NCBI RefSeq assembly: GCF_900162825.1
Contig: NZ_FUGE01000086.1
Location: 1 to 32,114, forward strand
Source of the DNA: Psychrobacter piechaudii
GTDB lineage: Bacteria; Pseudomonadota; Gammaproteobacteria; Pseudomonadales; Moraxellaceae
Direction: 5' to 3'
DNA: 32,114 nucleotides
Shown here piece by piece: positions 1 to 7,894 of the stretch (within the stretch, counting starts at the first letter, position 1; the number at the start of each line of letters is the position of its first letter). Under the pieces are notes generated by a model. That model was not told the DNA's origin. It worked only from the letters and a program-made list of their open reading frames with translations, and did not search any database. The position numbers and the translations under genes were made by a program.

Positions 1-4
1 GTAG

Positions 5-145
5 CTTGAGGGTAGAGCAGGCTTGCGAATAAGAGGATGGGCTTGTGCTGAGTGTGGCACATGGCATGATAGAGATATCAATGCTGCTAAGAACATCCTT
101 GCGGTCGGGCTTGACCGTCTAGCTGTAGGAATCCCCTCGGTTTAG
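5..145 (+). pseudogene. tnpB: TnpB C-terminal fragment (RNA-guided nuclease of IS200/IS605 elements), frame closed upstream
   Basis: The frame reads through a zinc-finger half (C-A-E-C) and the motif [10 protein letters not shown] to a TAG stop at 143-145, ending LAVGIPSV. HDRDxNAA is the third RuvC motif of TnpB, and the preceding CxxC is the second half of its zinc ribbon; both are hallmarks of the family's C terminus. Only 46 codons are visible because the window begins here. The frame is closed at 2-4 by TAG. The preceding bases would continue a TnpB-like serine-rich stretch in another frame, so a point nonsense change or a one-base deletion is possible. Whether the rest is intact upstream cannot be seen. 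Confidence 0.65.
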
Positions 146-152
146 CGAGGGG
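133..152 (+). repeat. IS right-end hairpin
   Basis: CCCCTCG at 133-139 pairs perfectly with CGAGGGG at 146-152 around the loop GTTTAG, which contains the tnpB stop codon. In this family such a hairpin is bound by TnpA and also forms the 3' end of the omega-RNA scaffold. Confidence 0.75.
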
Positions 153-162
153 AGGAGGTCAA

Positions 163-934
163 TATTTGTAGTGGTTTGGCTCAGGGCGTGGATGCTCAAG
201 CACATTTGGGGGCGTTGTCTCAGCCTGCTGAATATGCAGGGCGTAGTGTGGGCGTGATGGGCACCGGTATTGATGTGTGCTATCCCAAACAGCATCAGGC
301 CTTATTTGAGCGGATGATTAGAGAGGGTGGGTGTATTATCAGTGAGCTTTTTCCTGGAACGCCGCCCCACAAGCATACTTTTCCTAGGCGCAATAGAGTT
401 GTGGCTGGGCTCTGTTTGGGTACCGTTGTGACCGAAGCGGCATTACAGAGTGGGTCATTAATTACCGCACGGCTAACCTCAGAGCAAGGCAAACAGGTTT
501 TTGTGCTGCCTAGTGACATCGATAATATCAATGCTCAAGGTTGCCATCATTTGATTCGTGAAGGCGCGACCTTGGTCTATCATCCCGATCAAATCATGAG
601 TGATTTATGCCATCAGTTGCTTGCCCCTGTAGCGATATCAGAGGCCAAACATGATTCAAGCGGTTATAACAAGCACTCAAGTCCTAACTCTTCTTTCTCC
701 GATAGCACCACTACACCTAATAATAACGAGAATCCTATTCTAAAACCGCAGAAGTCTGTTACTATTTCTGAACACCTACAGCCTTTGTGGGTCCATATTC
801 AATTTGAGTTGCAGGATTTAGATGCATTAATTGCCAAAACTAAATTAGATACCGCCACCTTATTAAGTCAGCTGATGGAGCTTGAGTTAGGCGGTGCTAT
901 TTGTGAAGTGGGCGGTCGTTATCAGCGTCTTTAA
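163..934 (+). pseudogene. dprA: DprA (Smf), DNA-processing protein A, 5' part lost to IS insertion
   Basis: DprA loads RecA onto incoming single-stranded DNA during natural transformation in the cytoplasm. The frame begins inside the Rossmann-like SMF domain: ICSGLAQGVDAQAH at the IS junction is the conserved SGLAxGID stretch. It is followed by GTGIDVCYP, FPRRNRVVAGL and the SGSLITARL segment, all typical of the second half of that fold. Residues near the end (about LQPLWVHIQFELQDLDALI onward) form the usual C-terminal winged helix. About 255 codons remain; full-length homologues have roughly 370-390, so the N-terminal SAM-like domain and first part of the Rossmann fold are missing. A TTG at 176 could in principle start a short product, but it would lack half the core. 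tsaC follows after 87 bases, a conserved arrangement in Pseudomonas relatives. Confidence 0.85.
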
Positions 935-974
935 ATGTTCTTTCCTGTTTTGATTTTTTTTATTAATCTTTTTA

Positions 975-1000
975 AATAGACCGTTTATAAACCGTCTATT
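975..1000. repeat. 26-bp near-perfect palindrome upstream of tsaC
   Basis: Arms AATAGAC (975-981) and GTCTATT (994-1000) enclose a perfect inner palindrome GTTTATAAAC (983-992). Only the C/C pair at 982 and 993 breaks the symmetry. It ends 21 bases before the tsaC start codon. No U-tract follows, so it looks more like an operator or a leader structure than a terminator. Function is unknown. Confidence 0.55.
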
Positions 1001-1021
1001 GTGTCAACGAAGTTCTAAATT

Positions 1022-1696
1022 ATGAATTCTAATATCGAGCCAAATGGCGCTATTACCACAAGTCCTGAGCAAGCTGCAAACTGGTTAAAGCAAGGTCAGC
1101 TTCTGGCTTATCCTACCGAAAGCGTTTGGGGTATTGGCTGTGATGCTTACAACCAAAGTGCCGTTGAGCAGGTATTGGCCATAAAAAACAGGCCAAGCGA
1201 GAAGGGGATGATAGTAGTAACTGATAGTATTGAGCGCATTCAGCCGTTATTACAACAGTTACCACAACAGCGTCAGCAGCAAATCATAGCCAGTTGGTCG
1301 CAGCAGGCGAGTAATGAAGTTGGCGTCAATAGTAGACAAGCACACACTTGGTTGTTACCACTAAAAGAAGCGCAATTTAAGGATCAAAGTAAGCCCGATA
1401 ATCAGCTTCAAGCCAAAGTCCCTTATTGGATTACCGGCAAACATGACTCGATTGCTATTCGGGTTATTGCTCATCCGTTAATCGCTCAGCTGTGCGAGCA
1501 AATGGTGAGTAGCACCAATCCTTATGGGCTTATTGTCTCAACCAGTTGTAACCCCTCCGGAGAGACGCCGGCCAAGAGTTTTGAGCAGGCGTATGCTTAC
1601 TTTGGACAAGATATAGCTTATCTACCAGGGGAAACCTTGGGGTATATTTTACCGAGTCAAATCAGTGATGCGTTAAGCGGACAAGTGATTCGCTGA
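1022..1696 (+). CDS. tsaC: Threonylcarbamoyl-AMP synthase TsaC (YrdC/Sua5 domain)
   Basis: This cytoplasmic enzyme makes threonylcarbamoyl-AMP from threonine, bicarbonate and ATP, the first step in N6-threonylcarbamoyladenosine (t6A) formation at position 37 of ANN-decoding tRNAs. The 224-residue protein is a single YrdC domain. Visible motifs are AYPTESVWGIGCDA (about residues 30-43), the AIKNRPSEKG loop (about 53-62) and STNPYGLIVSTSCNPSGE near residue 165, matching the basic substrate pocket of the family. Length fits stand-alone TsaC (about 190-225) rather than the longer Sua5. Homologues sit next to dprA in related genomes, supporting the call. The ribosome binding site is weak (AACGAAG about 10 bases upstream). 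Confidence 0.92.
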   Translation: MNSNIEPNGAITTSPEQAANWLKQGQLLAYPTESVWGIGCDAYNQSAVEQVLAIKNRPSEKGMIVVTDSIERIQPLLQQLPQQRQQQIIASWSQQASNEVGVNSRQAHTWLLPLKEAQFKDQSKPDNQLQAKVPYWITGKHDSIAIRVIAHPLIAQLCEQMVSSTNPYGLIVSTSCNPSGETPAKSFEQAYAYFGQDIAYLPGETLGYILPSQISDALSGQVIR

Positions 1697-1800
1697 TTTT
1701 AGCGGTTAATTTTCCCGCCCAGCTTGAATTAAACAGCGCCAGAACTTTACCACTGTCACAGAATTCCATTGCCGTTTATTTGATAACACAAGGATGAGAT

Positions 1801-2745
1801 ATGAATATTTTAATTAGTGGCGGTTCCGGCTTCATTGGTCAGGCCTTAAGCCAATATTTACAAGGTGACCGAAACACTTCAAACCACTCAAGTACTCAAA
1901 ACACTAGTGCCAATATAACTTGGCTGACTCGAGACATCAATCAAGCACATCCTGACTCAGTAAGCTTAATGAGCTATGAGCAGCTAAAAACCACCGAAGC
2001 CACTTTTGATGTGATTATCAATCTAGCGGGAGCAGGGATAGCGGACAAGCGTTGGAGTGATGAGCGTAAACAGTTACTCATGCAAAGTCGGCTAAAACCC
2101 ACCCAGGCTTTATTAGACTATATTGAGCGCATTGCAAATAAACCTAAGCTGTTATTAAGTGGCTCAGCGGTAGGGTGGTATGGGGCTCAAGGGGATAAGG
2201 TGTTGGATGAAACCAGTGGTTTTGTCGATGATTTTGCCCATCAGATTTGTGACAGTTGGGAGGAGCAAGCCAGTCTTGCTACGCAGTTTGGCGTCCCTGT
2301 TGCCTTAGTGCGTACTGGTATTGTGATCCATCCTAAAGGGGGAATGATAGCCAAGTTGTTGACTCCTTTTAAAATGGGTGTGGGAGGTCAATTGGGCAGT
2401 GGCCAGCAAATAATGAGCTGGATCAGCTTACAAGATTGGGTACGCGCAGCCATTCTCGTTATTGATGAGCAATTAAACCAAACTCCTAAGGCGGTGGACA
2501 ATATGAAAATATATAATTTCACCTCTACAACGCCAGTTTCTAATAGACAGTTTACTAAGCAGCTAGGTGATTGGTTAAATAGACCAACCCTGATGACTTT
2601 ACCCGAGTGGCTATTAAAACTAATGTTTGGGGAGATGGCAACCTTGCTTATTGACGGACAAAAAGTCTTGCCGACTGCTTTATTGGATTTAGGCTTTGAG
2701 TTTAAGCATCAGACCATACAGCAAGCGTTACATCAGCAAATCTAG
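1801..2745 (+). CDS. TIGR01777-type NAD(P)-binding SDR protein (YfcH-like epimerase family)
   Basis: This is an extended short-chain dehydrogenase/reductase-type protein of 314 residues. The N-terminal dinucleotide-binding motif GGSGFIG is at residues 7-13. NLAGAGIADKRWS and the SGSAVGWYG segment are characteristic of the YfcH/TIGR01777 group. The C terminus (about 265-310, LPTALLDLGFEFKH) matches the small DUF1731 tail of these proteins. Substrate and physiological role are not established for the family; names such as cell-division inhibitor SulA-like are historical. A good ribosome binding site AAGGATGAG precedes the ATG. The gene ends in the convergent gap that holds the parS-like pair. 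Confidence 0.85.
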   Translation: MNILISGGSGFIGQALSQYLQGDRNTSNHSSTQNTSANITWLTRDINQAHPDSVSLMSYEQLKTTEATFDVIINLAGAGIADKRWSDERKQLLMQSRLKPTQALLDYIERIANKPKLLLSGSAVGWYGAQGDKVLDETSGFVDDFAHQICDSWEEQASLATQFGVPVALVRTGIVIHPKGGMIAKLLTPFKMGVGGQLGSGQQIMSWISLQDWVRAAILVIDEQLNQTPKAVDNMKIYNFTSTTPVSNRQFTKQLGDWLNRPTLMTLPEWLLKLMFGEMATLLIDGQKVLPTALLDLGFEFKHQTIQQALHQQI

Positions 2746-2759
2746 GTAAGAATATTTAA

Positions 2760-2775
2760 AGTTTCACGTGGAACA
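2760..2775. promoter_or_regulatory. parS-like centromere site 1
   Basis: The 16-mer AGTTTCACGTGGAACA differs from the widespread chromosomal parS consensus TGTTTCACGTGAAACA at the first base and at one position where family variants carry G. Such sites are bound by ParB and load the ParB-CTP clamp and SMC/MukB partners near the origin. It lies in a convergent intergenic region. Confidence 0.6.
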
Positions 2776-2794
2776 ATCCATGGATATGGTTTTT

Positions 2795-2810
2795 CGTTCC
2801 ACGTGAAACA
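2795..2810. promoter_or_regulatory. parS-like centromere site 2, inverted relative to site 1
   Basis: The 16-mer CGTTCCACGTGAAACA contains the CACGTG core flanked by GTTC and AAAC and matches the parS consensus at all but the first base and one C/T position. Together with site 1 it forms a perfect 14-bp inverted repeat (2761-2774 and 2796-2809) whose spacer includes a 10-bp palindrome ATCCATGGAT. A terminator-like hairpin role is an alternative, but no U-tract follows on either side. Confidence 0.6.
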
Positions 2811-2860
2811 TAAGTGACAATTTTTACTTAAATTGGCGTTTAGGTTAGGAAAGCGATCAG

Positions 2861-3334
2861 TTAGTAACGAGTTAAGTTGTTTTTTCTTAGCTCGACACGA
2901 ACAGCAAAAATAACCGCAGTAAGCGCGGCTACTAATAGTGATAAAATCGCCCCAGTAAAAATAGTATTAAGTAAGGCAAAGAAGAAAGGATAGTGATTCT
3001 GACTGATGCCTAGACGATCATCGGTGATGCCTACTGAAATAATACCTGCCCACAGCTCAGGTGCAATTGGCCACCCAAATATCAAAAATATATGCAAGAA
3101 CTGCATACCGGCTTTAATGAACACACTACGACGTAGGGCATTGTGCAATTCGGCGTAGCCCCGCTTAAGTAAGTAAGCATCGAGCGAGCCATATATCAGA
3201 ATAAATATTGCAATACCCAGCAGCATACCAGCAAAAGCTGACGGAATCGGCTTCACTAGCAAACTGCCCCAAGTAAAGCTGGCTAAGGCACTCACTAATA
3301 CCCAAAACCCCCAAAATAACCAATGATTCTTCAT
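2861..3334 (-). CDS. Small inner-membrane protein with four predicted helices, unknown function
   Basis: The 157-residue protein is strongly hydrophobic. Likely transmembrane helices are at about residues 5-24, 33-55, 71-100 and 115-145, separated by a short basic loop (LLKRGYAELHNALRRS) and ending in a charged cytoplasmic tail (RVELRKNNLTRY). I recognise no family. It starts 56 bases downstream of the HlyD-like lipoprotein gene on the same strand with no obvious terminator between them, so the two are probably co-transcribed. It ends close to the parS-like pair. Confidence 0.7.
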   Translation of the reverse strand: MKNHWLFWGFWVLVSALASFTWGSLLVKPIPSAFAGMLLGIAIFILIYGSLDAYLLKRGYAELHNALRRSVFIKAGMQFLHIFLIFGWPIAPELWAGIISVGITDDRLGISQNHYPFFFALLNTIFTGAILSLLVAALTAVIFAVRVELRKNNLTRY

Positions 3335-3390
3335 TCAGCGCTCCAGTCCTTGATCAATAACGTCCTCCACAATGATGTACCCATATACTA

Positions 3391-4587
3391 TTAATGTACT
3401 GAAAGGATTTTACCGTCTGAGTCTTTAGGCAAGTCTGCTAGGCATACTATGCTTTCATTACTAATACCACTGACCAAGAACTGATCTGAATCGGCAAAAT
3501 ATTGCACTACTTCTATAGGCGTATACACTAGCTTTTGTGCCTGATCTACAACCCAGACATAGCCTTTGATAGGGCTATTTGGACGGGGTCTTTTTTTGGT
3601 CAATTCTTCAACGTTGGCTTCATGAATGGCACTTCTAGGCAAACGAACCCCAAGCTCAATTTGACCATATTCAATACTCATTGACGCTTGCATTCCTGGT
3701 TTTAATAAGGCCTTACTGTTCTCTCCTGCCACTAGGGGCGCATAGACCAGCAAAGTATCCGATTTAGGGTCTGGGGAAATATTACTGATTTGACCGGTAA
3801 ACTCTTTTTGTAACTCATGAACGGTAAAATAAACGGGTTTACCAACGGAAAGCTGGGACTGAGTCGATAGCGGCAGCTTACCTATAAGCTGTAGCTTTTG
3901 TGGGTTGGCCACGGTAATCACTGGAGAGGACGAGTGGCCTTCCTCTGAGTCGAGCTTGCGTGCCTCTTCATTCTTATTGTTGCCATTACTGTCTTCGGCA
4001 TCTTTTTTTACAGAGCGATCTTCATTAGTTTCATTGGCCATAGAGACTTTGGTAATGCTGCCACTAATGGGTGATTTTAAAACCAAAGTTACCGGCACTA
4101 GCTTCTCTTCTTGTTTAGAAGGGGCATTGGATGTCGAGGAAGGAGCATTTTTGGTACCATTAATTTGCACCCCATCAACATAAACTTCTAAAAACTTGTT
4201 GCTAATAAAAGGCAGCTTGCTTTCACTAATCTCACTTTCGATTTTGGCTAAAACCTGACCTTGTTCGACTTTATCGCCTTCTTTGACTTCAATAGAGGCA
4301 GATAACACAGGATAGGAAGTTGTCACGTCGACGTTATTAAAAGGAATTAAAGCCCCCTCTAAATTATAGCTAGGCTGATAACGCTCAGGCGTACTGGTTT
4401 GTACCAGTGAGTTATCAACTTTTACCTCATTTTCAAATACTTGGACCAGTGCCTCAGGATTAGAGGCAGAGTTTGAGTCACATCCGACTACGGCCAAGGT
4501 CGTTGCCATAGCAAAAATCATTGCTTTTAAATAACGGTTAGAAGACAAAGATTTATTATTGGCGTTATGAATCAAAGGCGATGACAT
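3391..4587 (-). CDS. HlyD-like periplasmic adaptor lipoprotein (membrane-fusion type)
   Basis: The 398-residue protein has a basic N terminus, a hydrophobic stretch and a lipobox (AVVGC, Cys36), so it is predicted to be a lipid-anchored periplasmic protein. Residues about 70-115 form the first half of a biotinyl-lipoyl barrel sandwich (SIEVKEGDKVEQGQVLAKI). VTLVLKSPISGSITKV near 165-180 is the second half, followed by a beta-barrel region with KPGMQASMSIEYG. The long alpha-helical hairpin of efflux adaptors is replaced by about 50 residues, and an acidic low-complexity insert occurs at about 185-220. No RND or ABC permease is adjacent; only the four-helix protein follows. The transport role is therefore an inference from fold. 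Confidence 0.75.
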   Translation of the reverse strand: MSSPLIHNANNKSLSSNRYLKAMIFAMATTLAVVGCDSNSASNPEALVQVFENEVKVDNSLVQTSTPERYQPSYNLEGALIPFNNVDVTTSYPVLSASIEVKEGDKVEQGQVLAKIESEISESKLPFISNKFLEVYVDGVQINGTKNAPSSTSNAPSKQEEKLVPVTLVLKSPISGSITKVSMANETNEDRSVKKDAEDSNGNNKNEEARKLDSEEGHSSSPVITVANPQKLQLIGKLPLSTQSQLSVGKPVYFTVHELQKEFTGQISNISPDPKSDTLLVYAPLVAGENSKALLKPGMQASMSIEYGQIELGVRLPRSAIHEANVEELTKKRPRPNSPIKGYVWVVDQAQKLVYTPIEVVQYFADSDQFLVSGISNESIVCLADLPKDSDGKILSVH

Positions 4588-4981
4588 GACTGAGGTCCTA
4601 TAGTGGTCGAGAGATTAGTGATCGAGGTCTAAAATAGCTACTGGGCTACGAAGCGAGTAAAAGTAATAAAAAATAATGATAAAAAAGCAAGTATATAGTG
4701 CATTTTAAGGCATCAACCCCATAAAGTTGTTAGTGGATTGTTTTAAGTTTGTGCTTAGGGCTTGAAATTTATCCCTATAACCTTTATCAACCACTAAGAA
4801 TATAAAAAAGTTCCTTAAAAAATACAAAATAACGGCTTACCTATAAGTCACTTAGTTAACCCCTATAATCTAACTTAGATAAGCAGTTTAATAATTTATA
4901 AAATTCACAGCTGAAATAAAGCTTTTATAACTCGAAATATAGGGCTTTATGTCAAGCTACTTAAGCTACCAAGGAGATACC
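4588..4981. other. Divergent intergenic region between the adaptor gene and grpE
   Basis: About 390 AT-rich bases hold the promoters of both divergent genes. Visible are a sigma32-like element at 4761-4787, a perfect TATAAT at 4864-4869 without a convincing -35 box, and the grpE ribosome binding site AAGGAG at 4971-4976. No additional gene is evident. Confidence 0.6.
4761..4787 (+). promoter_or_regulatory. Candidate sigma32 (heat-shock) promoter of grpE
   Basis: A perfect CTTGAA (4761-4766) is followed after 13 bases by ACCTTTAT, a partial match to CCCCATnT. The wider word GGCTTGAAA recurs exactly upstream of dnaK, which supports function. The implied leader is about 185 bases. A TATAAT at 4864-4869 could be a second, vegetative start. 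Confidence 0.35.
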
Positions 4982-5608
4982 ATGAGTAATAATGAAGAGA
5001 ATAAGGCAGCCCCAGATCTTGAGCGTGATGCTGAGAGTTCAAATGTGGCTCATGACAATATTGACCGTTCAGAGACTGTTTTAGAACAAACTATGAATGA
5101 GTTTAATCCAGAAGTGAATGGCGATGAAACCATTGCTAATAATATTGATGTCGGTGTTTACGAAGAGCGCATTGCTCAACTAGAAGGTGAGGTTAAAGCG
5201 GCCAAAGAAGGTCAGGCCCGTGCCAATGCGGATGCTTATAATGCCCAAAAACGCATGGAACAAGAAACTGAAAAGAGCCGTAAATTTGCGCTTCAAAAGT
5301 TTGCTAAAGAGCTTTTAGAAGTGGTAGATAACTTAGAGCGCGCTATTGTTAGTGTGCAAGCAGACGATGATGCCGATGATGCTATCTTAGAGGGAGTAAA
5401 ACTAACCCACAAATCATTCTTAACGGTGCTAAATAAGCATGGCGTTGAAGTGGTTGATCCGCAGCAAGAAGCTTTCAACCCTGAATTACACGAAGCGGTA
5501 GGTATCGATCCTAACGTTGCAGCGGATACCGTGGGTGAAGTGCTACAAAAAGGGTATACCTTGAATGGCCGTTTACTGCGTCCAGCCATGGTAAAAGTAG
5601 GTCAGTAA
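4982..5608 (+). CDS. grpE: GrpE, nucleotide exchange factor of DnaK
   Basis: GrpE releases ADP from DnaK and so resets the chaperone cycle in the cytoplasm. I chose the ATG at 4982 because AAGGAG lies five bases before it and the product then begins MSNNEENK; the upstream ATG at 4949 would add eleven atypical residues without a ribosome binding site. The resulting 208-residue protein has an acidic disordered N terminus, a long helical dimerisation region (about 48-110, EERIAQLEGEVKAAKEG) and the C-terminal beta domain with NPELHEAVG and GRLLRPAMVKVGQ, as expected. dnaK follows after 236 bases. Confidence 0.95.
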   Translation: MSNNEENKAAPDLERDAESSNVAHDNIDRSETVLEQTMNEFNPEVNGDETIANNIDVGVYEERIAQLEGEVKAAKEGQARANADAYNAQKRMEQETEKSRKFALQKFAKELLEVVDNLERAIVSVQADDDADDAILEGVKLTHKSFLTVLNKHGVEVVDPQQEAFNPELHEAVGIDPNVAADTVGEVLQKGYTLNGRLLRPAMVKVGQ

Positions 5609-5706
5609 CCTCTGGTTAGTCGGTCTGAAATTTTAGTGAAACGCGGTATTAATCGAGCCAAAGACACAAAAAAAGACAAAAAGTTATTAATTTTGCTTGA
5701 TTTTGG

Positions 5707-5735
5707 CTTGAAAAATAGTAGCACTAAACCGATAT
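5707..5735 (+). promoter_or_regulatory. Candidate heat-shock promoter of dnaK in the grpE-dnaK gap
   Basis: A perfect CTTGAA (5707-5712) is spaced 15 bases from ACCGATAT (5728-5735), a partial fit to the sigma32 -10 CCCCATnT. The same bases can be read as a sigma70 promoter, TTGAAA-17-GATATA. The nine-mer GGCTTGAAA is shared with the grpE upstream region. Confidence 0.45.
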
Positions 5736-5844
5736 ATAGAGACAAGAAGCAAGGCTTACTTAGTGAAACCTTTAATAATAGACAGTAAGCCAAATGCTAA
5801 CATTGAAATAAACACAAACAATAAATGATTTGGAGTTTTGTATT

Positions 5845-7776
5845 ATGGCTAAGACAATTGGTATTGATTTAGGTACAACCAACTCTTGTGTGGCAGTGAT
5901 GGAAGGTGACAAAGTTAAAGTCATCGAAAACGCTGAAGGTACACGTACAACGCCTTCAATTATCGCTTATAAAGATGGCGAAATTCTAGTAGGTCAGTCT
6001 GCAAAACGTCAGGCAGTAACCAACCCAAACAACACTTTATATGCTATTAAGCGTCTTATCGGTCGCCGCTTTGATGATAAAGTAGTACAAAAAGACATCG
6101 GTATGGTGCCTTACAAAATCGTTAAAGCAGACAACGGTGATGCTTGGGTAGAAGTAAATGACAAAAAAATGGCGCCACCACAGATTTCTGCTGAAATCCT
6201 ACAAAAAATGAAGAAAACAGCAGAAGACTACTTAGGTGAAAAAGTAACAGACGCGGTAGTAACCGTACCAGCTTACTTCAACGACTCTCAGCGCCAAGCT
6301 ACTAAAGACGCAGGTAAAATCGCTGGTCTAAACGTTAAGCGTATTATTAACGAACCAACCGCTGCTGCATTGGCTTACGGTATGGATAAGAAAAAAGGCG
6401 ATAGTACTGTTGCTGTCTATGACTTAGGTGGTGGTACTTTTGACGTATCAATCATTGAAATTGCCGACGTTGATGGCGAGCAGCAATTCGAAGTTCTATC
6501 TACCAACGGTGACACATTCCTTGGTGGTGAAGACTTTGACTTAGCGTTAATCGACTTCTTAGTTGAAGAGTTCAAAAAAGAGCAAGACTTCAACCTAAAA
6601 GGTGATCCATTAGCGATGCAGCGTCTAAAAGAAGCTGCTGAAAAAGCTAAGATTGAGTTATCAAGTGCTCAAAGCACTGAAGTGAACTTACCTTACATCA
6701 CAGCTGATGCAACAGGTCCTAAGCACTTAGTGGTAACTATCAGCCGCTCTAAGTTAGAAGCACTGACTGAAGACTTAGTAAAACGCACTATCGATCCTTG
6801 TAAAGTAGCTCTAGAAGACGCAGGTCTAAAAGCCAGCGACATCGATGACGTTATCTTGGTAGGTGGTCAGACTCGTATGCCACTGGTACAAAAAACTGTG
6901 GAAGAGTTCTTCGGTAAAGAGCCACGTAAAGATGTGAACCCTGATGAAGCAGTAGCTGTTGGTGCAGCGATTCAAGGTGCGGTATTGTCAGGTGACAAAA
7001 CTGACGTACTACTACTTGACGTAACCCCACTAACCCTAGGTATCGAAACCATGGGCGGTGTTATGACCGGTATTATTGAGAAAAACACCATGATTCCTAC
7101 TAAGAAATCACAAGTGTTCTCAACGGCTGAAGACAACCAGCCTGCAGTAACCATTAAAGTATTCCAAGGTGAGCGTAAAGTAGCTGCCCAAAACAAACTA
7201 TTGGGCGAGTTTAACTTAACTGAAATTCCACCAGCACCACGTGGTATGCCGCAAATTGAAGTAACCTTTGACATCAACGCTGACGGTATCATGAATATCT
7301 CAGCGAAAGACAAAGGTACTGGTAAAGAGCAAAGCATCCAGATTAAAGCGGACTCTGGTCTGTCGGATGAAGAAATCGAGCAAATGGTACGTGACGCTGA
7401 AGCAAACGCTGCAGAAGACGAGAAATTCGCAGCTCTAGCTCAAGTACGTAACGAAGCAGATGGTCGTATCCACGCTATCCAAAAAGCTCTAAAAGATGCT
7501 GAAGACAAAGTGACTGAAGAAGAAAAAACTTCAGTTGAAACGGCCATTAGCGACTTAGAGTTAGCAGCTAAAGAAGATGACCATGATGACATCAAAGCCA
7601 AGCTTGAAGCACTAGATAACGCATTCTTACCAATTAGCCAGAAGATTTACGCAGCTGGTCAAGGTGCTGAAGGTGTAGATCCAACTCAAGCAGAAGGCGC
7701 ACAAGCTGAAAACGCTGCCGACGATGATGTGGTTGACGCTGAGTTCACAGAAGTGAATGAAGACGACAAGAAATAA
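5845..7776 (+). CDS. dnaK: DnaK, Hsp70 chaperone
   Basis: DnaK binds exposed hydrophobic segments in an ATP-dependent cycle with DnaJ and GrpE. The ATG at 5845 is preferred: TGGAG is nine bases upstream and the product begins [15 protein letters not shown], the classical start of the family. The 643-residue protein has the ATPase domain (phosphate-1 GIDLGTTNS, phosphate-2 [13 protein letters not shown], adenosine motif [10 protein letters not shown]), the linker [14 protein letters not shown], the substrate-binding domain and an acidic tail with [15 protein letters not shown]. Codon use is strongly biased, as in highly expressed genes. dnaJ does not follow; the next gene is convergent bioF. 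Confidence 0.99.
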   Translation: MAKTIGIDLGTTNSCVAVMEGDKVKVIENAEGTRTTPSIIAYKDGEILVGQSAKRQAVTNPNNTLYAIKRLIGRRFDDKVVQKDIGMVPYKIVKADNGDAWVEVNDKKMAPPQISAEILQKMKKTAEDYLGEKVTDAVVTVPAYFNDSQRQATKDAGKIAGLNVKRIINEPTAAALAYGMDKKKGDSTVAVYDLGGGTFDVSIIEIADVDGEQQFEVLSTNGDTFLGGEDFDLALIDFLVEEFKKEQDFNLKGDPLAMQRLKEAAEKAKIELSSAQSTEVNLPYITADATGPKHLVVTISRSKLEALTEDLVKRTIDPCKVALEDAGLKASDIDDVILVGGQTRMPLVQKTVEEFFGKEPRKDVNPDEAVAVGAAIQGAVLSGDKTDVLLLDVTPLTLGIETMGGVMTGIIEKNTMIPTKKSQVFSTAEDNQPAVTIKVFQGERKVAAQNKLLGEFNLTEIPPAPRGMPQIEVTFDINADGIMNISAKDKGTGKEQSIQIKADSGLSDEEIEQMVRDAEANAAEDEKFAALAQVRNEADGRIHAIQKALKDAEDKVTEEEKTSVETAISDLELAAKEDDHDDIKAKLEALDNAFLPISQKIYAAGQGAEGVDPTQAEGAQAENAADDDVVDAEFTEVNEDDKK

Positions 7777-7821
7777 TAAGTAACTATAATAATTAAACGG
7801 TTTATAGTTTAGTTATTGCCG

Positions 7822-7855
7822 AAAAGACCGTGCTCAAGAGCACGGTCTTTTTTTT
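7822..7855 (+). terminator. Rho-independent terminator of dnaK
   Basis: GACCGTGCTC (7826-7835) pairs with GAGCACGGTC (7838-7847), extended by A/T pairs and followed by a run of eight T. The A-run on the left lets it act for bioF from the other side as well. Confidence 0.9.
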
Positions 7856-7894
7856 ATGGCTTCAAAAGTGAAAATAAGCTAAAAGGGGAAAATC

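Larger units (their letters stand above)
1..162 (+). mobile_element. Right end of an IS200/IS605-family (TnpB-type) insertion sequence
   Basis: The segment carries the 3' end of a tnpB-like frame. A perfect 7-bp hairpin follows (CCCCTCG 133-139, CGAGGGG 146-152, six-base loop), then the purine-rich tail GAGGAGGTCAA. Subterminal hairpins of this kind are the transposase recognition structures at the right end of IS200/IS605 elements, which do not duplicate their target. The dprA frame resumes directly afterwards. The exact junction is uncertain by a few bases; I place it after GTCAA at 162. The left end and any tnpA lie outside the window. Confidence 0.8.

Noticed and set aside
2761-2809. Reading the inverted repeat between the convergent genes as a simple intrinsic terminator
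   Set aside because: No T-run follows the right arm on the plus strand or the left arm on the minus strand; the T-run lies in the loop. The CACGTG-centred arms fit parS better, though a terminator role is not fully excluded.
6972-7337. Long minus-strand open frame within dnaK
   Set aside because: It is a shadow frame of a strongly codon-biased gene; the DnaK protein reading explains the sequence fully.
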